Source: Coix lacryma-jobi var. lacryma-jobi (lineage: Eukaryota > Streptophyta > Magnoliopsida > Poales > Poaceae). From it: a stretch of 64,000 bases of DNA. The stretch is from the NCBI GenBank assembly GCA_009763385.1, contig CM019826.1, forward strand, positions 99,246,848 to 99,310,847, written 5' to 3'. The notes under the pieces were generated by a model. That model ran no database searches and was not told where the DNA came from. It worked only from the letters and a program-made list of their open reading frames with translations. The translations under genes and the position numbers were made by a program. Shown piece after piece: positions 44,371-56,332 of this stretch; positions within the stretch are counted from its first letter, which is position 1; every line of letters starts with the position of its first letter.

Positions 44371-45110
44371 AGGTAAACACTTTAAATAGATGCAGATATA
44401 GGCTTCAATTCGATTTACAGGATCTGTTTTTGGGTTCTTGATTGAGGTCATCCATTTTTTTGTTCTTGTTTTATTGGTTGTTTCACCTGAAAGGAGAGGG
44501 ACCAAGTGCTCATTGTCAATTTGCTACGGCATTGGTGGACTGAAAAAATAGAGTCAGAAAGGGAGAAAGGAGATGGAAAACTAGCTAGACAGTGTATATT
44601 GTATCTTTGAAAACTGATAAGCTCTTGAGCATCAACAGACATGGGAGAAACTGGATGGGTTCAAGTGGTTTTACTTGCCACATTTATTTTGGAGGCACTA
44701 CCATTTCAATCTGACTCTAGATAAATTTTTATCTTGTCAAAATCATATTATAAGGTCAACAGAGTAGAAAGCTAAGCATCCCTGGTACAACCTGAGGGCT
44801 TAATTAATTCTTTAATCTGTAACAGGTCTTTGGGGATTTTTTCAGCCTCAACAGGTCACGTATGGCTCCAAGGTAGTGTCTGCTACTTCAAGTGTGATAG
44901 ACTTTAGCTAAGTTAGCTGATAGGTTGTGGAATCTAGAGCTAGCAGTGGCATAGGCAAGTAGGGGATTTAAGTTACCATGGCTTTAGGTTTGACTTGTGT
45001 TGTAATGATTTCTAATGGCATAGGATATATTAGCTCACGTATTGGCTTCTGTTTGACATGGACAGCACGAAAATACATGTGGATCTCATGTAAAAATATA
45101 TGTTATTGCA

Positions 45111-45174
45111 GACCTGCAGACCTTGTTCGAATCATCTCGTACGAGCAAACTTCATTAAGTGAAGCATCCAAGAG
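45111..45174 (+). other. Possible captured internal exon
   Basis: The acceptor-like TGTTATTGCAG is followed by an open 64-base stretch that reads DLVRIISYEQTSLSEASKR in one frame, then donor-like AGAG|GTAAGC. This is the pattern of a gene fragment picked up by a Helitron. The source gene is not recognised. Confidence 0.4.
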
Positions 45175-46143
45175 GTAAGCATCAAGCTGATCATTTTAAT
45201 TTTGTTCTCCACTTATATCCATGGTGTAAATTGTTTTCCAGTTTGCTTTCATGAATGTCTGGGTACCTTGTTCCAAGCTTCTGAGATGTGTCTTGTGGTC
45301 TACAGTCAGCAACCAACATTTTATACAGCAAAAAGAGTCATGATTGGCAACAAGGGTTTCTAGAAAAAAAAACATGCTCTGAGATACTAAATATTATAGG
45401 TTAAAATATTACCTTGAGGTTCCAGGATTACCCCAAGATTGCTACTAAAACAGGTCATTGTGTCTGCTTTGTTACGGTCTCTATTTTCTAAAACATGAAT
45501 TTATGTCTATTAATCTTATACCTAAAAAGACCGGATGTTATCGTCACCGCAAGAGAAATCGGACCGCCGGCTCCTCTTCGCGTCGCCCCCACGCGACGCC
45601 CGGCTCCACCATGCACCCGGTCTTCACGCGACCCCGTCGCGAGCTCCACCACGCGCGCTTCCCTCCACCCTGGCGCTCTCTCGGCCGCTCGGTGCGCTGC
45701 TCGGGCCGCTCCGCCCGCGTCTGGCACGACGACCGAGATCCCTGCCCATCCCGCCTCCCACATCGCCGTTGACCCGCTCGACATCGTCCCTGCCGCATCA
45801 CGACGATAGGCGAGCGCTCGCACGCCCCGCCCAACCCTGTCGCCACCACAGCACCCCCGTCACCACCGCAGCACCACGACGCCTAATCCTCCGACGCCAC
45901 CTCTTCATGCGACAAGCCCACGCCTCCTCCCTGCACCGCACAAGATGCAGCGCAGAACTGAGCTATCTTGGGTTCGATTCCAACGCGCTCCAATCGATTT
46001 TTTTTCGAGAAAAATTCAACACTGAACTTTCTTTGGCGTCCCTTGCCTTTTGAAATGAGTGACGCGATCCAGCCATTAAGGATGGGATCTCCCTCTCCGG
46101 CGATGGCGATGGAACGGCTAGATCCGGCGTAGTATGACCGGAT

Positions 46144-47690
46144 TGTAAGGAAAATGGACCTCGGACCATTTAACTTCGGATTTTGATGTTTGATGAACAA
46201 CATAACCAAATTGGACTAATGTGTTTGCAAGTATTTGTTTTGTAGTCCAATAGGATGCAAATGTGACTTAGACTAAGGCGACGTGATGATCCGATGATCA
46301 ACACCTCAAGCAAGACTCTAGAAGCTCAGTTGAAGACCCTAAAGATCAAGCAAAGTCTAAGGCACAAGAATGGAATCAAGACGGCGCAAGAAATCGCGAA
46401 GAAACGAGAAGAAAGGGACATCGGAAGCTGCATCGGACACTGCCCACGCAAGCGTCGAACGCTTCGTTGGTAAACCCTAGCTCGTGTCAGCGCCAGCAGA
46501 GGCATCGGACGCTGAAGACCGAGGCATCGGACGCGACTGTGACACTGTTCAAACCTGCACAGCGAACATCGGACGCTCTGTTGCTAACATCGGACGCTAC
46601 AGGACCCTGCATCTGATGACCATGCAGAGAGGATCTAGAGAGGCTCTGTGAGCATCGGACGCGTCCGTTGATCAACCATCGGACGCTGAAGTTACCGTTG
46701 CGACGCAGTGCCAGGCTGGCATCTAGCCGTTAAAGGTGCATCGGACGTGTCTGATGGTCTCGACTGCAGCGTCCGATGCTGCGCAGTCAGACCACCTTTG
46801 GTGCCCAACGGCTCTATTTGCTTGGGGCTCTATATATACCCCCATGGCCGGCCAAAATAGTAAGGTTCGAGCTCAAGGAAGTGTACCAAGTGTATAGACA
46901 CATATTTAGTTGCTCTAGCCACCAAAGTGCTCAAGTGATATACTCGGTGATTAGTGTATGTGCTTTGCAAAGTGCTTAAGCTAGTTAGACCACCGCTTTG
47001 CACTTGCTCTAGGTGTTAGGCCTAGTGTTTAGTGAGGTTGAAAACCTCTTATCTACCGGTGCTTGCGCGCACCGTGGTTGTACATCGGCGGGGCTTGTAG
47101 TCTTGCGAGACCACACCAACCGAGTTTGTGGTGTGGCCGCCTCCGTGTACCGAAGGGAACAAGGCTCGTGGTGCTTCGGCCGGAAACTTGATAGTAAAGA
47201 TGGCGGAGAGCATCCGGGAGAGGCTTTGCCACGAGTGGCTTAACCGGAGACCCACTTGCGCGTGGGGAAGACCGGAGCTATCCACAGAGTTACCCGACCA
47301 GGAGCTTGGCCCTTGCGAGCGAGGGGCTCTAACGAGGACTAGGGGGAAGCTTGCGTGCTTCTCGATACCTCGGTAAAAATACCGGAGTCATCGACGGGAG
47401 TTTGCATCTCTATCGCACTCCTTAGGTTCTGCATTTACATTACTACCTTGTTCATATGCTTTACCTTTCCTAGCTTACTTGCTAGTTGATAGGTTTGGAA
47501 ACTAGGTAGCATAACTCCTTTTTGCGGTAGAGATAGCAAACACACATAGCAAAACCTTAGTTGCACATTGGATAGTTTACTTTCTTGCATAGGTTTTGAC
47601 TAGGTGGAATTTAGAGGCCATAGTTTAGAATAGAAGTTTTAAGTTGCCTAATTCACCCCCCCCCCCCTCTTAGGCGTCACAGTCCTTTCA
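46144..47690 (+). repeat. E6 5' LTR, 1547 bp
   Basis: CATCGGACGC-type motifs recur at 46405-46770, mostly on the plus strand with the last one inverted, upstream of TATATATA at 46831. A C-run and TCTTAGG lie near the end. It differs from the 3' LTR by several indels and substitutions, visibly more than the E5 pair. Confidence 0.93.
46831..46838 (+). promoter_or_regulatory. TATA box in E6 5' LTR
   Basis: TATATATA follows GGGGCTC and is preserved in the 3' LTR near 57009 and, in reverse, in E3 at 22824. Confidence 0.55.
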
Positions 47691-47692
47691 AT

Positions 47693-47705
47693 TGGTATCA
47701 AAGCC
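47693..47705 (+). other. Primer-binding site of E6
   Basis: TGGTATCAAAGCC lies two bases after the LTR end. E3 has CAGAGCC at the same place, so this copy carries one change. Confidence 0.85.
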
Positions 47706-47770
47706 GGTTGGCTCTCTTGTGGACTCTTGGCTTAATCGCCTTCGAGCCGACGCCCCTAAGAGAGGTTGGG

Positions 47771-49456
47771 ATGGATATCTCTAGGCCTCCACACTTTGAC
47801 GGCACTAACTTCCCTTACTATAGTGCTAGGATGGCTTGCTTTTTAGAAGCCGTTGATCTAGGTGTTTGGAGAGTCACCTGCGACGGGATGAAACCCATTA
47901 AGAATCCCGAGAAGCCTACCGCGGGTGATGAAAAAGAAATTCATCTTAATGCTAGAGCTAAAAATTGCTTGTTTGAATCTATTAGCATGGATGTCTTTAA
48001 CCAAGTTTTTACTTTGCAAACATCTCATGAAATTTGGTTAAAACTACATGAGCTCCATGATGGTACAAGTAATGTACGTGAGCAAAAACATCACCTAACT
48101 GAAACAAGCTATGATTCCTTTAGAATGAATGATAATGAGCTTGTTCGTGATATGTATTCTCGGTTGAATCTAATTATGAATGAGCTCCATTCTATAGGAA
48201 TTACAAAGCTAGGTGATGCGGATATTGTGAGGAAGATCATCTTCGTGCTTCCAAAGAACAAATATGCAACCATCATCACCATCCTCCACAACATGGAGGA
48301 CTTGAGCACCATGACCCCGGCCATTGTCATTGGCAAATTGGTGGCATTTGAGATGTCACGCAAGATGGGTCAAGAAGAAGCCACTTCATCAAGCAAAGAC
48401 ATTGCTCTCACATGTGAGCACAAAAAGATGAAGGGCAAAAAGCAAGTTGAGACAAGCTCAAGCTCCTCAAGTGAAGAAGAGGATGATGAAGATGAAGAAT
48501 CAAGTGATGATGATCAAGCCTCCACCTCATCCGACTCCTCCTTAGATGAAGAAGAAACAATCAAGCTCATGAAAGGAGTGAAGAGGATGATCCGCAAGCT
48601 CAATGTCAAGGGTGTGCCCATCACCATAGAAGATTGCCTCTTCACCAATCAAAGAAGAGAGCAAAGAAAAAAGGGATGTTATAGATGTGGCAAGAAAGGG
48701 CGCTTTGTGGAAGATTGTCCAAAACAAAAGCCCACACCCAAGGACAAGAAAAAGAAGGGATGCAAGGCCAAAGCTCTCACCACCATCAAGACATGGGATG
48801 ATTCATCAAGTGATGATGAAGTCCAACACAAGAGGCATGGCCGCAAGCACTCATCATCAAGCTCCTCACGTATGTGCCTTATGGCACGAGGTAACACAAG
48901 CCCTATCTCTAGTGATAGTGATGATGAGCTACCTTCTTACAATCAACTTGTGCAAGATAATCTTAAATATGCTAAAGCTTGTACTAGCCAACAAAAGAAG
49001 ATTAATATCTTAAAAGAAAAATTAGATAGCTCTCAACAAGCCTACAATGCTATGCTAGATCAATATGAAACTTTTTCAAACTTAAATGTTGAGCTATCTA
49101 ATAAAATTGAGAAACTTGAGGCTAGTATAAGCACATATGATAGCACAAGTAATGATGAGCAACTTGCTAAGAAAAATGAAAAACTAAAAGCAAAGTTAGC
49201 TAGCACACAAGATGCTTACAAAAGTTTGCTTGCCAAAATGGAAATTATGTGCAAACATTGTGATGAGCTAACTAATAAAGTTGCTAATCTTGAAACCATC
49301 GGAGCAAACCCCACCGAGGCACCTAAAATTAGAAACTCTATCTTTGATATGCCTAAAAAGGATGTCTCTACTTCTTGCATTGATTTACTTGATTTAGACT
49401 CACTCATGTGCAAACAAGCTTGTGTTGAGAATGTGATTGTAGAAACATGTACATAA
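47771..49456 (+). pseudogene. E6 Gag, main part, cut by a nonsense codon
   Basis: The Met at 47771 (MDISRPPHFD) is preferred over the upstream in-frame ATG at 47708 because it matches the E3 start. From there the frame has 561 codons. The copia Gag domain covers about residues 1-210, followed by an acidic Ser-rich linker and a zinc knuckle at 48677-48718 with Arg (CGC, 48701-48703) instead of the zinc-binding His. A coiled-coil region follows. TAA at 49454-49456 stops the frame at a codon that is CAA in E3. Open coding sequence continues after it until the inserted LTR at 49530. The rest of the protein is at 50813-51189. Confidence 0.9.
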
Positions 49457-49529
49457 GAAATTGCGATGGAGAATGAGCTACTAAAGCAAGAAGTGGCTCG
49501 CCTCACCATAGACTTGACTCAAGCAAAAG

Positions 49530-50807
49530 TGTAAGTGCAATCAAGCCCTAATTGTGGGTTTTGGTGATAATGACCACACGATTGGAGAACTAATGAGATT
49601 CATGAAGTTGATAAGCAGGTTATGATAAGAAAGGATGGTTTATTCGCGTTGGTGGACCCCTCATACTATACTTCATCGGATTCGGACTCAAAGTGATATA
49701 TCAAGCTTTTTCATTTGAATTTGAGTTATAGGAATGCCGTACTATCAAGGGGGAATGCAAATACATTGCTATGGCTGAATGACATGTGCTCAAACCAACC
49801 TAAGCCATCCATGTTTTTAACCAAAGACAGCTGCACTGAATTCCAATCCAACCCTGTCTGATTGGTAGGCGCGGCAGTGCCGCTCTTATCGCGGCAGTGC
49901 CAGGCCGCGGCACTGCCGGGCTTCGGCCGGCACTGCCGCGACTTATTGTAACTGTTGGCAGGGAGGAGATATTTACTCCATCTTCCTGCCACCCCAACGG
50001 TTATCCACGACCAGAACTCATCACCTACCTCCAGACAAGCTTCTCTCTTCCCCATTGAAGGCTCTCAACTCCCCTCTCACCAATCCTTCGATTTCCATTG
50101 ATTCCAAGTGATTGAGAGGCTTAAACCTTCATCAAAGAGAAGCCCTAGCTGAGATCTACTACCTAAAGCACTTGATTTGAGCCATAGCCGGTGGATTTGC
50201 TTCTATTACTCTTGGGTTCTTGGAACCCTAGCCGGCTAGGCGTCGCCCTAGAGCCTTGCCAACTTGTGTGGCAGCCTAGGGAGGTTTGTAATCACTTGTG
50301 CAGCTAGTATTATTACCCCTCACTTCAAGGATTTGGTTCCTTGACTTGAGAACGAGGTAGAGTTGCAAAGCTCATGACCTAAAGTGGTCAACCTCAACAA
50401 CGTGGAGGTAGGCAAGCCTTGGTGGCGAGCTGAACCACGGGATAAATCACTTGTCTCTTGTGCTTGCTTAGTTTCATTCTTCATATTCATGAGCTTGTGA
50501 TAGATTCTAGGGTTTGGCCCGATCTACTTTATTCTTCATATTTGGCTTGGAGTAGTTGGTTCTGCTGGTTCATAGAACTTGTTGTAGCATTTCTATTCAT
50601 ATAGAATCAGTTAGTTGTGGCTGGATTTCGAATTGCAGCTTCTGGTCTCACACTGCGCGGCAGTACCGCGCTGGGGCCGGCAGTGCCGGCAGCAGCAGTG
50701 TCGGGCACAGAGCGGTAGTGCCGGGCTTATCTAATTAAGTATTGAGCTGTGATTTTTGACAGGCCTATTCAACCCCCCCCCCCCTCTAGGCCACACAGGT
50801 CCTTACA
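49530..50807 (+). mobile_element. Solo LTR of a copia family inside E6 gag (1278 bp)
   Basis: It starts TGTAAGTGC and ends GTCCTTACA, with target duplication AAAAG (49525-49529 and 50808-50812) and no internal region. CGGCAGTGCCG-type motifs lie at 49868-49935 and again at 50655-50725. A long C-run and TCTAGG occur near the end, as in the other copia LTRs. It presumably arose by LTR-LTR recombination of a full element. Confidence 0.93.
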
Positions 50808-50812
50808 AAAAG

Positions 50813-51189
50813 GCAAGACGAAGCAAACCCGAACTCATAAAGATAACACCGTCAAGGGAGTGAAGAAGCTTGATGAGGAGCAAACTGTGGTTTGCTACGT
50901 TTGCCACAAGGAAGGCCACAAGTCTTATGAGTGCAAGGTGAAGCATGGGGGAGAAAAGAAGAAAGAGAAAAACAAAAAGCAAACAAGCAAGCTCTCCAAC
51001 ACCTACACCAACAAGGTGAACAAGAAGGCCTCCACACCTTATCTTTTGAAGAAGAAGAAGAATGACAAGGTGGTGGCCATCAAGGTGAACAAGCAAGTCA
51101 ACAATGGGGCCAAACGCATTTGGGTGCCTAAGGACATCATCTCAACCATGAAGAGCACAAAAAAGGTTTGGGTCCCGAAAGGGAAGTAA
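50813..51189 (+). pseudogene. E6 Gag, C-terminal part separated by the solo LTR
   Basis: It is open to the stop at 51187. Its frame agrees with the upstream gag once the inserted 1283 bases (LTR plus one duplication copy) are discounted. It encodes a standard zinc knuckle CYVCHKEGHKSYEC, a Lys-rich stretch, and the family C-terminus with two WVPK motifs. This knuckle keeps the His that the upstream one has lost. Confidence 0.88.
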
Positions 51190-51297
51190 GTAGCCAAAAT
51201 TGGCCGCGGGGAATTTGGAGACTTGACAAAGGTTGGGTGCATATCATGGGGTGCATCACATTGGATCATGTCATTGCCAAGTATGTTAGTGGGTACT

Positions 51298-54200
51298 TGT
51301 AACACCTCTGGTGATTAATATGTAATTAACCTGACATGTCATCATCTTTAGTCATTAATCTTTCTTGCCATGCATTTATGTTTGCCTAATGCTTGTTTTG
51401 TATTTACCCTTTTTCTGAGGTGACTTGTGTAGTGATCTCTTTTTCAAAAAAAAAACCCTAAAGGCCCAAATCCTCCTATAAGGGCAAAATGGTAATTTCA
51501 TCTCTGTGTCTAGCTTTGTGTGAATCTTGTTCAGTTGAGTGTCTTGATGTTTTGTTGTGTTGGTCAAAGTTCAAAATCAGAAATAGAATTTAAATTCCTT
51601 TTGAAAAACCCTAAATTTCCAAACTCTAGTTTTACCCCTCTTTTTCTAATTCAAAAACTATTCAAAATTTGAAGTTGGCCCAATAATAAAAGTTGTAGAT
51701 CTTGCAATAAGGAACAACTTTGGTGTTTACAGATTTTCAAGTTTCAATACAAAATCAGAAGTAATTTCAAATTCTTTCAAACTTCAATTTTGTCCCCTTT
51801 TCAGTTTTCAAAATTATCTCAAAAACTATTGAGTTTCAGAAAAAGTTTATATTGGCAAAGTTGTAGATCTCAAAATTTTAAGCAACTTTGGTATTTTGAG
51901 TTTTCTTTGTGTAGTTCAAATTTTGGGAGTAATTTCGAAAATTCAGAAAAGGAGGAAGGTGACGTCACTGTGCACGAGCTTTAAAGCAGGGGGGGCCCGG
52001 CCGCCGGCGGCGGAGCGCCGGCCACGCCAGGCCGGCTGACCCGCGCCCGTGCCGCGCGCGGTCAGCGCAGGCGCTCGACCTCCCCGGTCCCCTACCTCCG
52101 CTTCGCCCGTCCCCTACCCTCCTCCTTTTCCCCTACAGCCGCGGACAGCGGGCGGATGCCGGCCGCCGGCAAGCCGTCGCGCCGCGCGCGAGCTCCCCGC
52201 CCACGTCGCGCCGCCCTACCCTGCCCCCTACCTCCGTTAGTGCCGCGCGAACACTCCTCACCCCTCGTCCGGACCCCCAGCGCCGTCCCGCGGCTATAAA
52301 AGCCGCCGAGCGACCCGCCATTGCCGCCATCGGCGCCACCTCGCCAACCCGAGCCACCGGACCGCCCCGGAGCCCGCTGAGCACCCCATCGCCTTCGCCT
52401 TGAGCTTCTCCACCTTCCCGAGCAATCAATTTCACCCCTCCGCCCCTCCTTTCGCCGGCGCAAGCGATCCTTCCCCAACTCCGGCGAACGGCCCCGCCTC
52501 GGTAAGGAGCGAAATTCGTCGCCGTGAGTGTTCCTCTCATCCCTCCGACCCCCGTCCTCTTTTCCTCACCTCGGTGCGCTCCTAACCGCACATCGGTGAT
52601 CCCTTTTGATGGACAGAGCCGTCGGAACGCTTGCTCGCCGCCGAAGAGCTCCGCCGAAGCACCGCCGCCGTCGAACTCCCTCCTCCGACCCTTGCACCGC
52701 CTCGCCGTTCCTCGTTCCCGACCCCCGGTGAGCCCGCGAAGCTTCCCCCACCCTCTGCTTTCCCAGCGCGAGGCCCGAGCGGCCGGTCCGCCGCGCGCTC
52801 TCGCCGGCGAGCGCGCCGAGCCCGCGGGGAAGAAGCACAGTGCTCCTTTTCCTTTTTTTTGAAAATGTGAATAGTGTCATGTTTTCTCTTTTTTGTGAGA
52901 ATTAATCTATTGCTCCTTAAATCCTGAGAAAAATGTGGTATGCTCCTTGCACTGTGTAGTATTTTAGAAAAATAAGAAACCCTACTTTTCTGCAAAAATT
53001 GGAAAATGAAAAATCCTTCTTTTAATTAAGAAATGGATGGTTTTAGATTTTTAGAAAATCATGTGTAGCTCCAAAGATCATGAGATAAATTTTTATGTGC
53101 TAGTTATGTCATGTTTAGTCTCTGGTAAAATTTTGAGGCCTTTTGGAGCAAGTTGATTTTTGGGCTTTTATTTTAATTGTTAAATAGCGCCTTTTGTTAA
53201 TTAAATGTTTGATTTTTGTTAAGCACCTTAATGATCTCCAAAAATTATGAAATTTGTTTTGTCATCTATTTATACCATAATGAACCCATGGGATTAATTT
53301 GGTAAATTTTGGAGCAACCGCATAAAATGACCTTTTTAAATAATTAGGAAAAATAGAAAAGCAATTAGGATTCATGTTGTATGCCCTACGATGTGACTTT
53401 TGGGATTGTTTGCTATTCATAGACCCCCACCCAGCTGGTCTATGATGTTTGTAATGCCATGCATGACTTATGCTTAGGATTACTAGATGATGCTTAATAA
53501 GTTTGATTAATCTTGCTTAGGGGTAGAGTTAAGTAACTTTATGTCCACTCTAGAAGTTACTTTCACATTGGAAAGTTGTATTCTAGAATCAGTGGAATTG
53601 TCCTGCGCCTTAGCAAGTCTCTTGTTCTTGTCAGCATCCTCATAAGCATACATCATTGCATACGTGTAGTGTCTGAAGGAGAAGGCATCAAAGTCGAGGC
53701 AGCCGCTGACGAACCTACCCCCGAGGCGACCCCGAGCTCCGACACCTGCACTGCCGACCCCGAGCCTGTCCTCTTTGCTCTTCAAGGCAAGCCCCGGTGC
53801 ATTTTAACCCTTCCTTGTTTTTATAAAAGTTTACCTAAAATGCCTTTGAGTTAAACTACTGCATTAGGTTATAGGAGTTGTGTGATGACCTATTGCCTGC
53901 ACTATTTACCTCCACCGGCAAATACCCCGCCCTGTTTAAAAATTATTTGCGAAATGCTTAGTAACGCTATTCTATAGATTTGCAATAAAATGTCAATTTC
54001 AAAAGTGTGATCACTTAAAGAATTTTTATGGGAATTTGGCTTTACTCCCCGACTGTTGGCTAAGTATCTGATCCGTACCTAGTCAACAGCGAGGAGAGGT
54101 TGTCCAAGCGTACGGTGCCGTCATGTTGAAGTCCGGGACTCAACAGTTGACACCGACCGGGACAGGGTTGAAAAACTGATAGGACTATTACGCTTGGGTG

Positions 54201-55255
54201 GGATATAACCGAGGTATAGTTCTGGCAGAAAAATTAGGGACCATCCGTATGGGGGCCTGCTGGTCAAGACTTGCAACTATTCACATACTTCGGAAAGCTC
54301 TGGCTACGAGGACTCCTTAATTGGGACCGACAACCGCGCACTGGGAGTGGCGAGATGGTGGAAGTAGCTTGTACCCACGTGGTCGTCGTGCCTGGATATG
54401 AGTGGTGTACTGTACTTCCGAGTGGCGTAGGACCGGTCCAATCTTGGAGGAATCGTGGTAGACGAGTTGGCATATGCAAGCTTGAGTGCTACATATGCAG
54501 TGTGGATAGGAATCCTCAGCTGAGTATTATTTATCCGGATTAACGTTGCTCCTCGATTATGGAGACTTGGTCACTGACTATCAACGGAGAGTGGTCCTCA
54601 ACTAGGTATGTTTTGGAAGGTAAAATGAATCATGAACAATGAAGAATTGAGAAATACTTGAATCTTTCCAAAAAGAGAACAAGGTTTACAAAATGCTTTT
54701 CTGCAAAATACTTGGTCTTGCTTAAACCTACCTTGACTACCCTAAGCCTCTCATCCTTGAGTCTTCTCCCTTATCTTTAGTCGGGTAAGTCTTGTTGAGT
54801 ACCCCAGTACTCAGGGTTTGTTACCCATGCTGCAGGTATGACTGAGTCCCCGATGTGTCTTGCGCCCTGCTACATGACCATCGTCCAGGAAGAGGCCAAT
54901 GAGGCCGAAGAATAAAGTGTACACCCTCGGGCTGGGTGATCATAAGTATCTTTATTGTGTTGTACTCCGCTACGTTGCCTATTTCTATTACTCAAACTTG
55001 GTTTGTAATAACTGCACCTTTAATTTTATTTGGAACCTCGGTTTGTAAAACTAATGTTATTTAAGTCTTCCGCTCTGTATTCCGATGTTATTTGTAAAAG
55101 TATCCAGTGTTGTAACCGAAAGGTGAGATGATCCTGCGGACGATGGGCGCTGATGCAGCCCGGTGACAAACTGTCTTGGTCACGTGGAACATAGGTTCGG
55201 CTATCAGAGGCTGACGGGGACCTGTGGGCTATGGGATTAGGACCGTTACGCCACA
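51298..55255 (+). mobile_element. Solo LTR of a gypsy family related to E1 (3958 bp)
   Basis: It starts TGTAACACC and ends CGCCACA, with target duplication GTACT (51293-51297 and 55256-55260). It is clearly related to the E1 LTR along its length but diverged, for example in the GC-rich part, where the 81-bp duplication is not seen. It contains two rather than three of the AAAGTTGT...AACTTTG units (near 51688 and 51857). TATAAA is at 52295. No internal region is present. Confidence 0.95.
52295..52300 (+). promoter_or_regulatory. TATA box in the gypsy solo LTR
   Basis: TATAAA within GGC...GCCGCC GC-rich sequence corresponds to the E1 box at 8432. Confidence 0.55.
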
Positions 55256-55260
55256 GTACT

Positions 55261-56332
55261 ATGGACCCAAGTTCCCCCTCCCATGTTAGGTAACTAGATT
55301 TAAATTCTTGTAATTACTTTCATTTGGTATAATGCCTTGCAATTACATTTAACATCTAGTTCCTTTCTTTGCCTATGTTTGCATTGGTATACTCATATCC
55401 TTTGTCATGCAAATTAGGCTTATCATATGGTAGTTTTGCTCGGTATCACTCACATTCTTAGAGCTATTCTACATGGTTTTAATTGGTTAGAAGCACGGCA
55501 CATAGCTTCTTTTACTTTGTATTTATCTTATATGTGTCAAAGACCAAATTATAGATAAAACTACCCTAATTACCATCTTCAATTGATGTCACGCTTGTAA
55601 TATCAATATGGAAAATGGAAGTTTGACCTTAGAAGTCAATGTGCATGACTCCTACAAGTATTTCAAACTTGTATGCACACTTTTAGGGGGAGTTTGCTCT
55701 ATAATTTGAAAGCTTTGAGACTAACACTATTTTCAAGATTATCATGTGTGTAGTAGTCTCATTGCAAGGAAAAATGGAGTTCTCGGAGACAAGCATCATG
55801 TATGGTGATAATCCAATTGGCATCTACATGTGGTATATAGATTAAACTCCTTTGTGCTTTAATTTGACAGTTATGCATATGCTTTTGCCTTACATCATAT
55901 GTATGCATATACTTAGGGGGAGTTTTAGCTTATTTAATGCTTCCTCTCTTGGGCTTTAATGTCTTTCTTTTCGGTGTTTGATTCCAAAGGGGGAGAAATG
56001 TGTAGGACCAAAATCAAGCCCAAACTAAAACAAACAAAATAACCAAAATCAAATTCTCAAAAAATTCTATGGTTATTTTCGTGGGAATGGTTCAAAAAGG
56101 GAGGAAGTGATTTATGGAGTTAGGGGGAGCCTTAATCCATAAAGTCACAAAGAGGGACTCTATGGCAAGGGCAAGATATGCTAGATTAAATATGTGTCAT
56201 TTTGGTATCTTTTAAACATCATATGATCTTGCCTTTGCATTGCATCCTAGCAAGTAGATTGCTTTTTAAATTCTGTATCTATTAATTGCTTGTTTTGGTT
56301 GTGTTGTCATCAATCACCAAAAAGGGAGAGAT
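55261..56332 (+). other. E6 3' internal region, no pol
   Basis: There are no coding signals. Purine boxes of the type TAGGGGGAG or AAGGGGGAG recur near 55684, 55914, 55988 and 56121. The final AAAAAGGGAGAGAT (56319-56332) is the polypurine tract before the 3' LTR. Confidence 0.7.
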
